Source: Micromonospora marina (lineage in GTDB: Bacteria > Actinomycetota > Actinomycetes > Mycobacteriales > Micromonosporaceae). Taken from it: a stretch of DNA of 64,000 nucleotides. The notes under the pieces are model-generated. The model was not told the origin of the DNA. It saw only the letters and a program-made list of their open reading frames with translations, and ran no database searches. Positions 19,900 through 28,196 of this stretch are shown one piece after another; positions within the stretch are counted from its first letter, which is position 1, and the number at the start of each line of letters is the position of its first letter. The stretch is from the NCBI RefSeq assembly GCF_900091565.1, contig NZ_FMCV01000008.1:1-64000 (forward strand), written 5' to 3'. A program made the position numbers and the translations under genes.

Positions 19900-19942
19900 G
19901 GCGCCCGGCCACCACCGGCGGGACCCCGGGTGGCCGGGCGCC
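19900..19942 (+). terminator. Hairpin between the HEPN gene and imuA'
   Basis: Perfect 14-bp arms at 19900-19913 and 19929-19942 with a 15-nt loop, directly after the HEPN stop codon. A second, smaller hairpin (CCACGGGC/GCCCGTGG, 19993-20011) follows before imuA'. They may terminate part of the transcription or protect the upstream mRNA segment. No T-run is present. Confidence 0.5.
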
Positions 19943-20036
19943 GCACCCACGGCACACGCGTACCGCGCACGACACGATCCACGCAGCACCATCCACGGGC
20001 GAGGCCCGTGGCGAAACACGACGGGGGGTTGGTCCG

Positions 20037-20798
20037 ATGGCGGGCCGCATGGTGGTCGGTTCCGCCGCCCTGGCCGATCTGGTCCGACCGGCGAGCGCGC
20101 CCGACCCGGCCGGCGGCCACCGGGTGCTGCCCGTCCGGGCCGAGCTGACCGGGCTGCTGCCCAGCCGCGGGCTGCGACGCGGCAGCACCGTCGCGGTCGG
20201 CGCCGGCCAGCCCCGGCGCAGCGGCGCCACCTCGCTGATCCTCGCGCTGCTCGCCGAGGCGTCCCGGGCCGGCTCGTGGTGCGCCGTGGTGGGCGTACCC
20301 ACCTTCGGGGCGGGCGCGGCCGCCGAGGCGGGCATCGCCCTGGACCGGCTGGCCCTGGTGCCCGACCCCGGGCCGGAGTGGCCCACTGTGGTCGCCGCGC
20401 TCATCGACGGGGTCGACGTGGTGGTCACCGCCGTGCCGGCCACCGTCTCCGCCTCGGTCGCCACCCGGCTGGCCGCCCGAGCCCGGCAGCGCGGAAGCGT
20501 GCTCGTCCCGTACGGGCGGTGGGACGGCGCGGACGTCACACTCCAGGTGGTCCGGGGCGTCTGGCAGGGGCTCGGCCCCGGTCGCGGCCGGCTGCGCCGT
20601 CGCGAGGTGACCGTATCGGCCCGGGGCCGGGGCGCCGCCGCCCGCCCGAAGGAGATCAAGGTGTGGCTGCCCGGCGACGAGCTGACCCGGGTGATCCCCC
20701 GCTCGGCCGGGCTCGGCGCCCCGGCCGCCGCGCCGTCGCGCCGGCTGCGCGTGGTCGCCCCACCCGCCCGTACGCTCGCCGCAGCCGGTCCGGCGTGA
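20037..20798 (+). CDS. imuA': ImuA' RecA-like mutasome protein
   Basis: A 253-residue protein that looks like a shortened RecA core: VLPVRAELTGLLPSRGLRRGSTVAVGAGQPRRSGATSLILALLAEA occupies the place of the RecA Walker A region, and ALDRLALVPDPGPEWPTVVAALIDGVDVVVTAVP the following strands. The Walker A is degenerate (GQPRRSGATS rather than GPESSGKTT), as is usual for this group. In mycobacteria ImuA' and ImuB bring DnaE2 to damaged DNA for mutagenic bypass. ATG 20037 is preceded by GGGGGG. The stop overlaps the imuB GTG (20795-20798), so translation is coupled. Confidence 0.85.
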   Translation: MAGRMVVGSAALADLVRPASAPDPAGGHRVLPVRAELTGLLPSRGLRRGSTVAVGAGQPRRSGATSLILALLAEASRAGSWCAVVGVPTFGAGAAAEAGIALDRLALVPDPGPEWPTVVAALIDGVDVVVTAVPATVSASVATRLAARARQRGSVLVPYGRWDGADVTLQVVRGVWQGLGPGRGRLRRREVTVSARGRGAAARPKEIKVWLPGDELTRVIPRSAGLGAPAAAPSRRLRVVAPPARTLAAAGPA

Positions 20799-22468
20799 GC
20801 GGCGCACCGCAGCGGACGCTGCTGCTCTGGTGCCCGGACTGGCCGGTCCTCGCCGCCGAGATCGTCGACGGGGTGCCCGCCACCGACCCGGTCGTGGTGC
20901 TGCACGCCAACCGGGTGATCGCCTGCTCCGAACGGGCCCGCGCCGAGGGGATCCGGCGCGGGTTGCGCCGCCGCGAGGCGCAGGGACGCTGCCCGCACCT
21001 CACGGTGGTCGACCACGACCCCGGCCGGGACGTACGCGCGTTCGAGCCGGTGGTGGCCGCCGTGGAGGAGGTGGTGGCCGGCGTCGAGGTGATCCGGCCG
21101 GGCGCCTGCGCCACGGCGGCCCGGGGGCCGAGCCGCTACCTCGGCGGCGAGGAGGCGGCGGCCGAGCGGATCGTGGAGCACGTCGCGCAGACCTGCGCGG
21201 TGGAGAGCCAGGTCGGCATCGCCGACGGGGTGTTCGCGGCCGGGCTGGCCGCCCGGGAGGGGCGGATCGTCGACCCCGGCGGCACCCGCGAGTTCCTGGC
21301 CGCCCGGCCGGTCGAGGCGCTCGGCCGGCCCGCCCTGGCCGACCTGCTGCGCCGGCTCGGCGTCCGCACCCTCGGCGAGTTCGCGGCGCTGCCGGCCGGA
21401 GACGTGCTGGCCCGGTTCGGCTTCGACGGGGCGCTGGCGCACCGGCTCGCCGGCGGCCGGGACGACCGCCCGCTGGCGGTCCGGCAGCCGCCCGCCGACC
21501 TCACCGTCACCGCCGACCACGACGAGCCGATCGACCGGGTCGACGCCGCCGCGTTCGCCGCCCGCACGCTCGCCGAGCGGCTGCACGAGCGGCTGGCCGG
21601 CTACGGCCTGGCCTGCACCCGCCTCGGCATCGAGGCGGTCACCGCACACGGCCAGGAGCTGCACCGGGTCTGGCGGCACGACGGCCTGCTCACCGCCGCG
21701 GCCATCGCCGACCGGGTCCGCTGGCAGCTCGACGGCTGGCTCTCCGGCAGCAACGGCCGGGGCGGGACGCGCCCGGCCCGGCCCACCGCCGGGATCGTCC
21801 GGTTGCGACTGGTGCCCGACGGGGTGCTCGCCCAGGCGGGCCTGCAACCCGGGCTGTGGGGGGAGACCGGTGCGGAGCGGGAGCGGGCACACCGGGCGCT
21901 GAGCCGGGTACAGGGCATCCTCGGCCCCGAGGCGGTGGTCACCGCCGTGCTCGGGGGCGGGCGTTCCCCGGCCGACCAGGTGCGCCTGGTCCCGTGGGGT
22001 GACGAGCGGGCGCCCGCGCGTCCCGGCCCGCCACCCCCGCCGCCCGCCGCTCCCGCTCCGGGTGCCGCGTCCGCCCCTGTCGTCGTACCCGCTGGGGGCG
22101 GTGCGCGGCGGCGGGCCGGGCGGGGCCGGGCGGTGGCCGAGCCGCCGTGGCCGGGCCGGATCCCGCCACCGTCACCGGCCGTCGTCCTGCCCGCCCCGCT
22201 GCCGGCCGACGTGCGCGACGCGGCCGGGGAACCGGTCGTGGTGAGCGCCCGGCTGGCGGTCAGCGCGGCACCGGCCCGGCTCGCCGTTGGCGACGGTCGC
22301 CCGGCCGAGATCACCGGCTGGGCCGGCCCGTGGCCGGTGGACGAGCGCTGGTGGGCGCCGGCCGAGGCGCGCCGCAGGGCCCGGTTCCAGGTGAGCCTGG
22401 CCGACGGCGCCGCCCTGTTGCTCGCGGTCGAGGGCGGGCAGTGGCTGGTGGAGGCGATCTATGACTGA
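20795..22468 (+). CDS. imuB: ImuB, catalytically dead Y-family polymerase
   Basis: A 557-residue Y-family polymerase homologue that acts as adaptor in the ImuA'-ImuB-DnaE2 mutasome and binds the beta clamp. The N-terminus RTLLLWCPDWPVLAAEIV aligns with the DMDAFYASVE motif of active enzymes but lacks the metal-binding Asp residues. The palm also lacks the SxDE acidic pair, so no polymerase activity is expected. Helix-hairpin-helix sequence LADLLRRLGVRTLGEFAALPAGDVLARFG and the little-finger region follow. A Pro/Ala/Gly-rich tail linker covers roughly 410-470, before a final domain WAGPWPVDERWWAP...RARFQVSLADGAALLL typical of ImuB. GTG 20795 overlaps imuA'. Confidence 0.9.
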   Translation: MSGAPQRTLLLWCPDWPVLAAEIVDGVPATDPVVVLHANRVIACSERARAEGIRRGLRRREAQGRCPHLTVVDHDPGRDVRAFEPVVAAVEEVVAGVEVIRPGACATAARGPSRYLGGEEAAAERIVEHVAQTCAVESQVGIADGVFAAGLAAREGRIVDPGGTREFLAARPVEALGRPALADLLRRLGVRTLGEFAALPAGDVLARFGFDGALAHRLAGGRDDRPLAVRQPPADLTVTADHDEPIDRVDAAAFAARTLAERLHERLAGYGLACTRLGIEAVTAHGQELHRVWRHDGLLTAAAIADRVRWQLDGWLSGSNGRGGTRPARPTAGIVRLRLVPDGVLAQAGLQPGLWGETGAERERAHRALSRVQGILGPEAVVTAVLGGGRSPADQVRLVPWGDERAPARPGPPPPPPAAPAPGAASAPVVVPAGGGARRRAGRGRAVAEPPWPGRIPPPSPAVVLPAPLPADVRDAAGEPVVVSARLAVSAAPARLAVGDGRPAEITGWAGPWPVDERWWAPAEARRRARFQVSLADGAALLLAVEGGQWLVEAIYD

Positions 22469-22486
22469 GCGCCGGGGGAGGCGCCG

Positions 22487-25400
22487 GTGAGCTTCCACAA
22501 CCCGAAGATGCCGTGGTCGAAGCTGGAGCAGGTGCTCTCCGGGCGGGCCAAGGACGAACGGCACCTGCACGTGGTCGACCCGCTCGCGGTCGACGCCGAC
22601 GGGGGCGACTCACCGGCCTGGAGCCGCAAACGCCAGGAATACCGGCCGCCGGAACTGGCCCGCCCGGACGGCGTGGTGCCGTACGCGGAGTTGCACGCGC
22701 ACTCCAACTTCAGCTTCCTCGACGGGGCCAGCCACCCGGAGGAACTGGCCGAGGAGGCGGCCCGGCTCGGGCTGACCGCGCTCGCCGTCACCGACCACGA
22801 CGGCTTCTATGGCGTGGTGCGCTTCGCCGAGGCGGCCCGCGCGCTGCGGCTGCCGACGATCTTCGGCGCGGAGCTGTCCCTCGGGCTGCCCGGCCCGCAG
22901 AACGGCGAACCCGACCCGCTCGGCCGGCACCTGCTGGTGCTCGCGCACGGCCACGAGGGGTACGCGCGCCTGGCCGCCAGCATCTCCCGCGCCCAGCTGC
23001 GCGGCGGGGAGAAGGGCCGCCCGCTCTACGGCGAGCTGGAGGAGATCGCGGCGGAGCTGCGCGACCACGTGCTGGTGCTCACCGGCTGCCGCAAGGGGCA
23101 CGTGCCGGCGGCGCTGCTCACCGAGGGCGTCGACGCGGCGGCCCGGGAACTGGACCGGCTCACCGCGCTGTTCGGCGCGGAGACGGTGGCGGTGGAGCTG
23201 ACCGACCACGGCCACCCGGTCGACGCCGACCGCAACGACGCGCTCGCCGAGCTGGCCGTCGCGGCCGGACTGCCCACGGTGGCCACGAACAACGTGCACT
23301 ACGCCACCCCGGGGCGGCGGCGGCTGGCCACCACCGTCGCCGCGGTCCGGGCCCGGCGCAGCCTCGACGAGATCGACGGCTGGCTGCCCGCCGCGGCCAC
23401 CGCCCACCTGCGCAGCGGCGCGGAGATGGCGGCGCGGTTCGCCGCGTACCCGGGGGCGGTGGCGCGGGCCGCCGAGTACGGCGCGGAACTCGCCTTCGAC
23501 CTTCAGCTCGTGGCGCCGAAGCTGCCGGCGTACCCGGTGCCGCCCGGGCACACCGAGATGAGCTGGCTGCGCCGGCTGACCATGGACGGCGCCCGGGAGC
23601 GCTACGGCCCGCCCGAGGCGCACCCGGAGGCGTACGCGCAGCTGGAACACGAACTGCGGATGATCGAAGACCTCGGTTTCCCCGGCTACTTCCTGGTGGT
23701 CTACGACATCGTCGCGTTCTGCCGCGCGCAGGACATCTACTGCCAGGGCCGGGGCTCGGCGGCCAACTCGGCGGTCTGCTACGCGCTGCGCATCACCAAC
23801 GTGGACGCGGTCCGGCACCGGCTGCTGTTCGAGCGGTTCCTCGCCCCGGAGCGCGACGGGCCACCCGACATCGACGTGGACATCGAGTCCGACCGCCGGG
23901 AGGAGGTGATCCAGCACGTCTACGCACGCTACGGCCGGGAGCACACCGCCCAGGTCGCCAACGTCATCTCGTACCGGCCCCGGTCGGCGGTGCGGGACGT
24001 GGCCAAGGCGTTCGGTTTCTCACCCGGCCAGCAGGACGCCTGGAGCAAGCAGATCGACAGGTGGGGCTCCGTCGCCGCGGTCGACGTGGCGGACATCCCG
24101 GAGCAGGTGGTCGCGTACGCCAACGAGCTGGCCGGCGGCTCGGGGAGGCGGGCGGGGTTCCCCCGGCACCTGGGCATCCACTCCGGCGGGATGGTGATCT
24201 GCGACCGGCCGGTGATCGAGGTGTGCCCGGTGGAGTGGGGCCGGATGCCCGGCCGCAGCGTGCTCCAGTGGGACAAGGACGACTGCGCGGCCGTCGGCCT
24301 GGTCAAGTTCGACCTGCTCGGCCTCGGCATGCTGTCGGCGCTGCACTACGGCTACGACCTGATCGGGTCCAGCCTCGACCTGGGCGACATGGACCTGGAC
24401 GACCCCGAGGTCTACGACATGCTCTGCCGGGCCGACTCGGTGGGCGTGTTCCAGGTGGAGAGCCGCGCCCAGATGGCCACGCTGCCCCGGCTCAAGCCGC
24501 GCGAGTTCTACGACCTGGTGGTGGAGGTGGCGCTGATCCGGCCCGGCCCGATCCAGGGCGGCTCGGTGCACCCGTACATCAGGCGTAAGAACGGCCAGGA
24601 GCCGGTCACGTACGCGCACCCGCTGATGCGCAACGCGCTGGAGAAGACGCTCGGCGTGCCGCTGTTCCAGGAGCAGCTCATGCAGCTCGCCATCGACCTG
24701 GCCGGGTTCGACGCGGCCGGCGCCGACCAGCTGCGCCGGGCCATGGGGGCGAAGCGGTCGGTGGAGCGGATGGCGCAGATCGCCGACCGGCTCTACGCCG
24801 GGATGGCCGAGCGGGGCATCAGCGGCGAACTGGCCGACGACGTCTACCGCAAACTCACCGCGTTCGCCAGCTACGGCTTCCCGGAGAGCCACGCGATGAG
24901 CTTCGCCTACCTGGTGTACGCCAGCTCGTGGCTCAAGCGCTACCACCCCGGCCCGTTCCTGGCCGCGCTGCTCAACGCCCAGCCGATGGGCTTCTACTCG
25001 CCGCAGACGCTCGCCGACGACGCCCGCCGGCACGGCGTCGAGGTGCGCCGGCCGGACATCAACGCCAGCGGCGCCAGGGCGGTGCTGGAGTCGACCCCGC
25101 AGACCCGGTGGGGCAGCGTGCCGGGCGAGCCGCCGCACGCCTGGGGGCTGGGTGGCCCGGCGGTACGGCTCGGGCTGGGCAGCGTCCGTACCCTCGGCGA
25201 CGACGTGGCCGAGCGGATCGAGGCGGAACGCGCGGCGCACGGGCCGTACCGGGACATGCCGGACCTGGCCCGCCGCGTCGGTCTCACCGCCGCGCAGCTG
25301 GAGGCGCTGGCCACCGCCGACGCGTTCGCCTGTTTCGGGCTGACCCGGCGGCAGGCCCTCTGGGCCGCCGGCGCGGCGGCCCAGGACCGGCCGGGCCGGC

Positions 25401-25858
25401 TGCCGGGCACGGTGACCGGCGCGGACCCGCCCACCCTGCCCGGCATGGCCGCGGTGGACCGCCTGGTCGCCGACGTCTGGGCCACCGGCCTGTCCCCGGA
25501 GAGCCACCCGGCCCGGTTCATCCGGGACCGGCTCGACGAACTGGGCGCGGTGCCGATCGCCCGGCTCGGCCGGGTGCCGCCCGGGCAGCGGATCCGGGTC
25601 GGCGGGATCGTCACCCACCGGCAGCGCCCGGCGACCGCCGGCGGCGTCACGTTCCTCAACCTGGAGGACGAGACCGGGATGCTCAATGTCACCTGCTCCC
25701 CGGGGCTGTGGCAGAGATACCGTCGGATCGCCCGCACCAGTGGAGCACTCGTGGTGCGGGGCCGGCTGCAGCGGCACGAGGGCGTCACGAACCTCACCGC
25801 GGACCGGCTGGACGCGATCGAGCCCCCCGTCACCCCGGCATCCAGGGATTTCCGTTGA
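22487..25858 (+). CDS. dnaE2: DnaE2 error-prone DNA polymerase III alpha subunit
   Basis: A 1123-residue C-family polymerase for SOS mutagenesis. The PHP domain comes first (PYAELHAHSNFSFLDGASHPEEL, TDHDGFYGVVRFAEAAR). The polymerase core shows CQGRGSAANSAVCYALRIT and PDIDVDIESDRREEVIQHVY, the region with catalytic Asp residues, then LPRLKPREFYDLVVEVALIRPGPIQGG, FQEQLMQLAIDLAGFD, SYGFPESHAMSFAYLVYASSWLKRYHP. The C-terminus has helix-hairpin-helix elements and an OB-fold (IRVGGIVTHRQRPATAGGVTFLNLEDETG). Length is close to other DnaE2 proteins. GTG 22487 follows GGGGGAG by a few nt and lies 18 nt after imuB. It is the last gene of the LexA-controlled operon. Confidence 0.95.
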   Translation: MSFHNPKMPWSKLEQVLSGRAKDERHLHVVDPLAVDADGGDSPAWSRKRQEYRPPELARPDGVVPYAELHAHSNFSFLDGASHPEELAEEAARLGLTALAVTDHDGFYGVVRFAEAARALRLPTIFGAELSLGLPGPQNGEPDPLGRHLLVLAHGHEGYARLAASISRAQLRGGEKGRPLYGELEEIAAELRDHVLVLTGCRKGHVPAALLTEGVDAAARELDRLTALFGAETVAVELTDHGHPVDADRNDALAELAVAAGLPTVATNNVHYATPGRRRLATTVAAVRARRSLDEIDGWLPAAATAHLRSGAEMAARFAAYPGAVARAAEYGAELAFDLQLVAPKLPAYPVPPGHTEMSWLRRLTMDGARERYGPPEAHPEAYAQLEHELRMIEDLGFPGYFLVVYDIVAFCRAQDIYCQGRGSAANSAVCYALRITNVDAVRHRLLFERFLAPERDGPPDIDVDIESDRREEVIQHVYARYGREHTAQVANVISYRPRSAVRDVAKAFGFSPGQQDAWSKQIDRWGSVAAVDVADIPEQVVAYANELAGGSGRRAGFPRHLGIHSGGMVICDRPVIEVCPVEWGRMPGRSVLQWDKDDCAAVGLVKFDLLGLGMLSALHYGYDLIGSSLDLGDMDLDDPEVYDMLCRADSVGVFQVESRAQMATLPRLKPREFYDLVVEVALIRPGPIQGGSVHPYIRRKNGQEPVTYAHPLMRNALEKTLGVPLFQEQLMQLAIDLAGFDAAGADQLRRAMGAKRSVERMAQIADRLYAGMAERGISGELADDVYRKLTAFASYGFPESHAMSFAYLVYASSWLKRYHPGPFLAALLNAQPMGFYSPQTLADDARRHGVEVRRPDINASGARAVLESTPQTRWGSVPGEPPHAWGLGGPAVRLGLGSVRTLGDDVAERIEAERAAHGPYRDMPDLARRVGLTAAQLEALATADAFACFGLTRRQALWAAGAAAQDRPGRLPGTVTGADPPTLPGMAAVDRLVADVWATGLSPESHPARFIRDRLDELGAVPIARLGRVPPGQRIRVGGIVTHRQRPATAGGVTFLNLEDETGMLNVTCSPGLWQRYRRIARTSGALVVRGRLQRHEGVTNLTADRLDAIEPPVTPASRDFR

Positions 25859-25953
25859 TGGAGTGATTCACATTACGGTTTCCGCGGGCCGGAGGCGGGA
25901 GACTCCCGACGCGGGTGGGCAGAGTGGCCCACCCGGGGTATGGGGGATGAACG

Positions 25954-26139
25954 ATGACCTTTCACCGCACGTACGCCGCCGGCGGCGGCGTGGCAAACGT
26001 CCGCCGCACCCGCCTCGGTGCCGACTGGGCTCCCACCCACGGGGCCGAGCTGCGGGAATACCAGGTGACCGACGGCCCGGTGGCGAACAACCAGCGCTCC
26101 CGCGCCGAGGACGACCCCGCTGGCGGCGGCGAGTCCTGA
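25954..26139 (+). CDS. Small hypothetical protein (61 aa)
   Basis: A possible 61-residue protein. ATG 25954 has a GGGGGA site about 8 nt upstream (25942-25947). The sequence MTFHRTYAAGGGVANVRR, then GADWAPTHGAELREYQVTDG, has a more balanced composition (His, Tyr, Trp, Asn, Gln) than the random frames of this GC-rich window. It has no signal peptide, no membrane helix and no domain I recognise. It sits alone in the 310-bp gap between dnaE2 and the methyltransferase. It could be a real small gene or a chance frame. Confidence 0.45.
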   Translation: MTFHRTYAAGGGVANVRRTRLGADWAPTHGAELREYQVTDGPVANNQRSRAEDDPAGGGES

Positions 26140-26158
26140 ACCCGGGCCGGGGGGTGAC

Positions 26159-26164
26159 TAGGCT
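26159..26164 (+). promoter_or_regulatory. -10 box of the methyltransferase gene, leaderless start
   Basis: TAGGCT ends 6 nt before GTG 26171; no Shine-Dalgarno sequence is present. Confidence 0.5.
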
Positions 26165-26170
26165 CGGCGC

Positions 26171-26902
26171 GTGGAGCAGATCCGAACCCTCACCCCCCGC
26201 ACCGCCGTCATCTGGTCGGTGCTCCGGGCCGAGCTGGACCGGCGGGCCGGCGAACGACTCTCCGTGCTCGACGTCGGCGGCGGGACCGGCGGCTTCGCCG
26301 TCCCGCTCGCCGAGGCCGGTCACCGGGTCACAGTGGTCGACGCCAGCCCCGACGCGCTCGCCGCGCTGACCCGCCGGGCCGCCGAGGCCGGGGTCGCCGA
26401 TCGGGTACGCGCGGCGCAGGGCGACGCCGACGCGCTCACCGGACTGGTCGAGCCGGCCACCGTGGACCTGGTGCTGTGCCACTCCGTCCTCGAGGTGGTC
26501 GACGACCCGGAGCCGGTGATGTCCGCGCTGGTCACCGCGTTGTGCCCGGGTGGCGCGGCGAGCGTGCTGGTCGCCGGCCGGGCCGCCGCCGTGTTCGGCC
26601 GGGCGATGAACGGGCAACTGGACGCCGCCGCCGCGCTCGCCGCCGACCCGCACGGGACCACCGGCGGCCGGGACACGCTGCGTCGCCGCTACGACGCCGC
26701 CGACGCGAGCACGCTGCTCGCCGCCGCCGGCCTCGTCGTGGAGGAGACCCACGGGGTACGGGTGCTCGCCGACCTGCTCCCGGCCGCGGTGGCGGACGGA
26801 CAGCAGGCCGCCCTGGTGGAGCTGGAGCGCGCCCTCGCGGCCCGGTCCCCGTACCGCGATCTCGCCGCCCAGCTGCACCTGTTCGCCCGCCGTCCGGCAT
26901 GA
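26171..26902 (+). CDS. SAM-dependent methyltransferase, class I
   Basis: A 243-residue methyltransferase of the Rossmann type. Motif I is LSVLDVGGGTGGFAVPLAEAG, followed by VTVVDASPDALAAL (acidic residue for the SAM ribose), and post-motif segments AAQGDADALTGL and DLVLCHSVLEVVDDPEPVMSALVTALCPGG. The order fits the Methyltransf_11/25 group and resembles SmtA/BioC-like enzymes acting on small molecules or tRNA; the substrate is unknown. Its stop overlaps the downstream phosphatase-like start by 4 nt (ATGA, 26899-26902), so the two form an operon. Leaderless start with TAGGCT. Confidence 0.88.
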   Translation: MEQIRTLTPRTAVIWSVLRAELDRRAGERLSVLDVGGGTGGFAVPLAEAGHRVTVVDASPDALAALTRRAAEAGVADRVRAAQGDADALTGLVEPATVDLVLCHSVLEVVDDPEPVMSALVTALCPGGAASVLVAGRAAAVFGRAMNGQLDAAAALAADPHGTTGGRDTLRRRYDAADASTLLAAAGLVVEETHGVRVLADLLPAAVADGQQAALVELERALAARSPYRDLAAQLHLFARRPA

Positions 26903-28086
26903 CCGGCCCGGCTCCCGATCCGATTCCCGGCCGGGCTCCCGGTCCGCTGGACCGGGTGGCGCCCCGCTACGAGGGCGGTGGCCTGGCCGACGTGCTGCCG
27001 AGCGCGCTGGCGCTGCTCGGCGTACCGGGCGCGGCCGACCGGCTCGGCCTGGCCCCGCGCCTGGCCGGGGTACGCCGGATCGCGGTGCTGCTCGTCGACG
27101 GCCTCGGCTGGTACCAGATCCCCACCGCCGCCCCGTACGCCCCGACGCTCGCCGGCCTGGCCGCCACCGTCGGCCGGTCGCTCACCACCGGCTTCCCGTC
27201 CACCACCCCGACCAGCCTGGTCAGCCTCGGCACCGGCACCCCGCCCGGCGCGCACGGCGTGCTCGGCTTCACCGTCCGGGTGCCCGGCACCGACCGGGTG
27301 CTCAACCACGTCGACTGGGCCGGCGACCCGGACCCGGCGAGCTGGCAGCCGGTGCCCACCTGGTACCAGCGGGCGCGCGCCGCCGGGGTCGCGGTGACGG
27401 TGGTCAGCCGCCCCGAGTTCGCCGGCAGCGGCCTGACGCTCGCCGCCAACCGGGGCGGCGACTACCGGGGCGCGGCCGGCGTCGACGCGCTCGCCGCCCG
27501 GATGCTGGCGGCGCTCGCCGCCGGGGACGGACCCGTACTCGTCTCCGGCTACCACCCCGACCTGGACCGGCACGGGCATCTCAGCGGCGTGGACTCCGCG
27601 CCGTGGCGGGCCGCCGCCGCCGATGTGGACGCGCTGCTGGCCCGGCTCGTCGACGGGCTGCCGCCGGACGCCGCGCTGCTGGTGACCGCCGACCACGGCC
27701 AGCTCGACGTGCCCGCCGGACACCGGATCGACCTGGACGCCGACCCCCGCCTGCGGGCCGGGGTGCGGGTGGTCGCCGGCGAGCCCCGGGTCCGCTACCT
27801 GCACGCCGAGCCGGGCGCCGAGGCCGACGTGACGGCCGCCTGGACCGAGGTGCTGGGCCCGGCCGCGCACGTGCTGACCCGGGCCGAGGCGGTGGCGACC
27901 GGCTGGTTCGGGCCGGTGCCCGAGGCGCACCTGACCCGGATCGGTGACGTGGTGGTGGTCTGCCGGGACACGTACGCGGTGGTCGCCACCCGTTCCGAGC
28001 CGCCGATGGCGTCGCGGCTGGTGGCGTACCACGGTGCGGACACCGCCGCCGAGATGGCAGTCCCGCTGCTGGTGGTCCGCGGCTGA
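26899..28086 (+). CDS. Alkaline-phosphatase-superfamily phosphodiesterase/pyrophosphatase
   Basis: A 395-residue protein of the nucleotide pyrophosphatase/phosphodiesterase branch of the alkaline phosphatase superfamily. The first metal site is IAVLLVDGLGWYQI, the nucleophile segment GFPSTTPTSLVSLGTGTPPGAHGVLGF provides the Thr, and later metal ligands are GYHPDLDRHGH and LLVTADHGQLDVP. There is no signal peptide, so it should act in the cytosol. Typical substrates of the family are nucleotides or phosphodiesters. ATG 26899 overlaps the methyltransferase stop. The pair lies between the mutasome and dinB, but no functional link is shown. Confidence 0.85.
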   Translation: MTGPAPDPIPGRAPGPLDRVAPRYEGGGLADVLPSALALLGVPGAADRLGLAPRLAGVRRIAVLLVDGLGWYQIPTAAPYAPTLAGLAATVGRSLTTGFPSTTPTSLVSLGTGTPPGAHGVLGFTVRVPGTDRVLNHVDWAGDPDPASWQPVPTWYQRARAAGVAVTVVSRPEFAGSGLTLAANRGGDYRGAAGVDALAARMLAALAAGDGPVLVSGYHPDLDRHGHLSGVDSAPWRAAAADVDALLARLVDGLPPDAALLVTADHGQLDVPAGHRIDLDADPRLRAGVRVVAGEPRVRYLHAEPGAEADVTAAWTEVLGPAAHVLTRAEAVATGWFGPVPEAHLTRIGDVVVVCRDTYAVVATRSEPPMASRLVAYHGADTAAEMAVPLLVVRG

Positions 28087-28184
28087 CCCCGGTTCGTCAG
28101 TGCCTCTGCGCCGCCGGTTTCCGGGCCTCGTCCGGTGCCGGGCCGATGATGGCGGTGCCGGGCCGGGTTGTCGGACCGGCGGGC

Positions 28185-28190
28185 TAGCCT
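28185..28190 (+). promoter_or_regulatory. -10 box of dinB, leaderless start
   Basis: TAGCCT ends 6 nt before ATG 28197. No LexA box GAAC-N4-GTTC occurs in the 110-bp gap, so this polymerase is probably not under SOS control. Confidence 0.5.
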
Positions 28191-28196
28191 GCTGTC

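Noticed and set aside
19993..20011. Small hairpin CCACGGGC/GCCCGTGG before imuA' as an independent terminator
   Set aside because: It is short and close to the imuA' start; listed only as part of the leader structure because read-through is needed for imuA' expression.
18395..21892. A 1165-codon minus-strand frame running from ybaK across the LexA promoter and the imu genes
   Set aside because: Only its last 162 codons are ybaK. The rest overlaps real plus-strand genes and has no domains.
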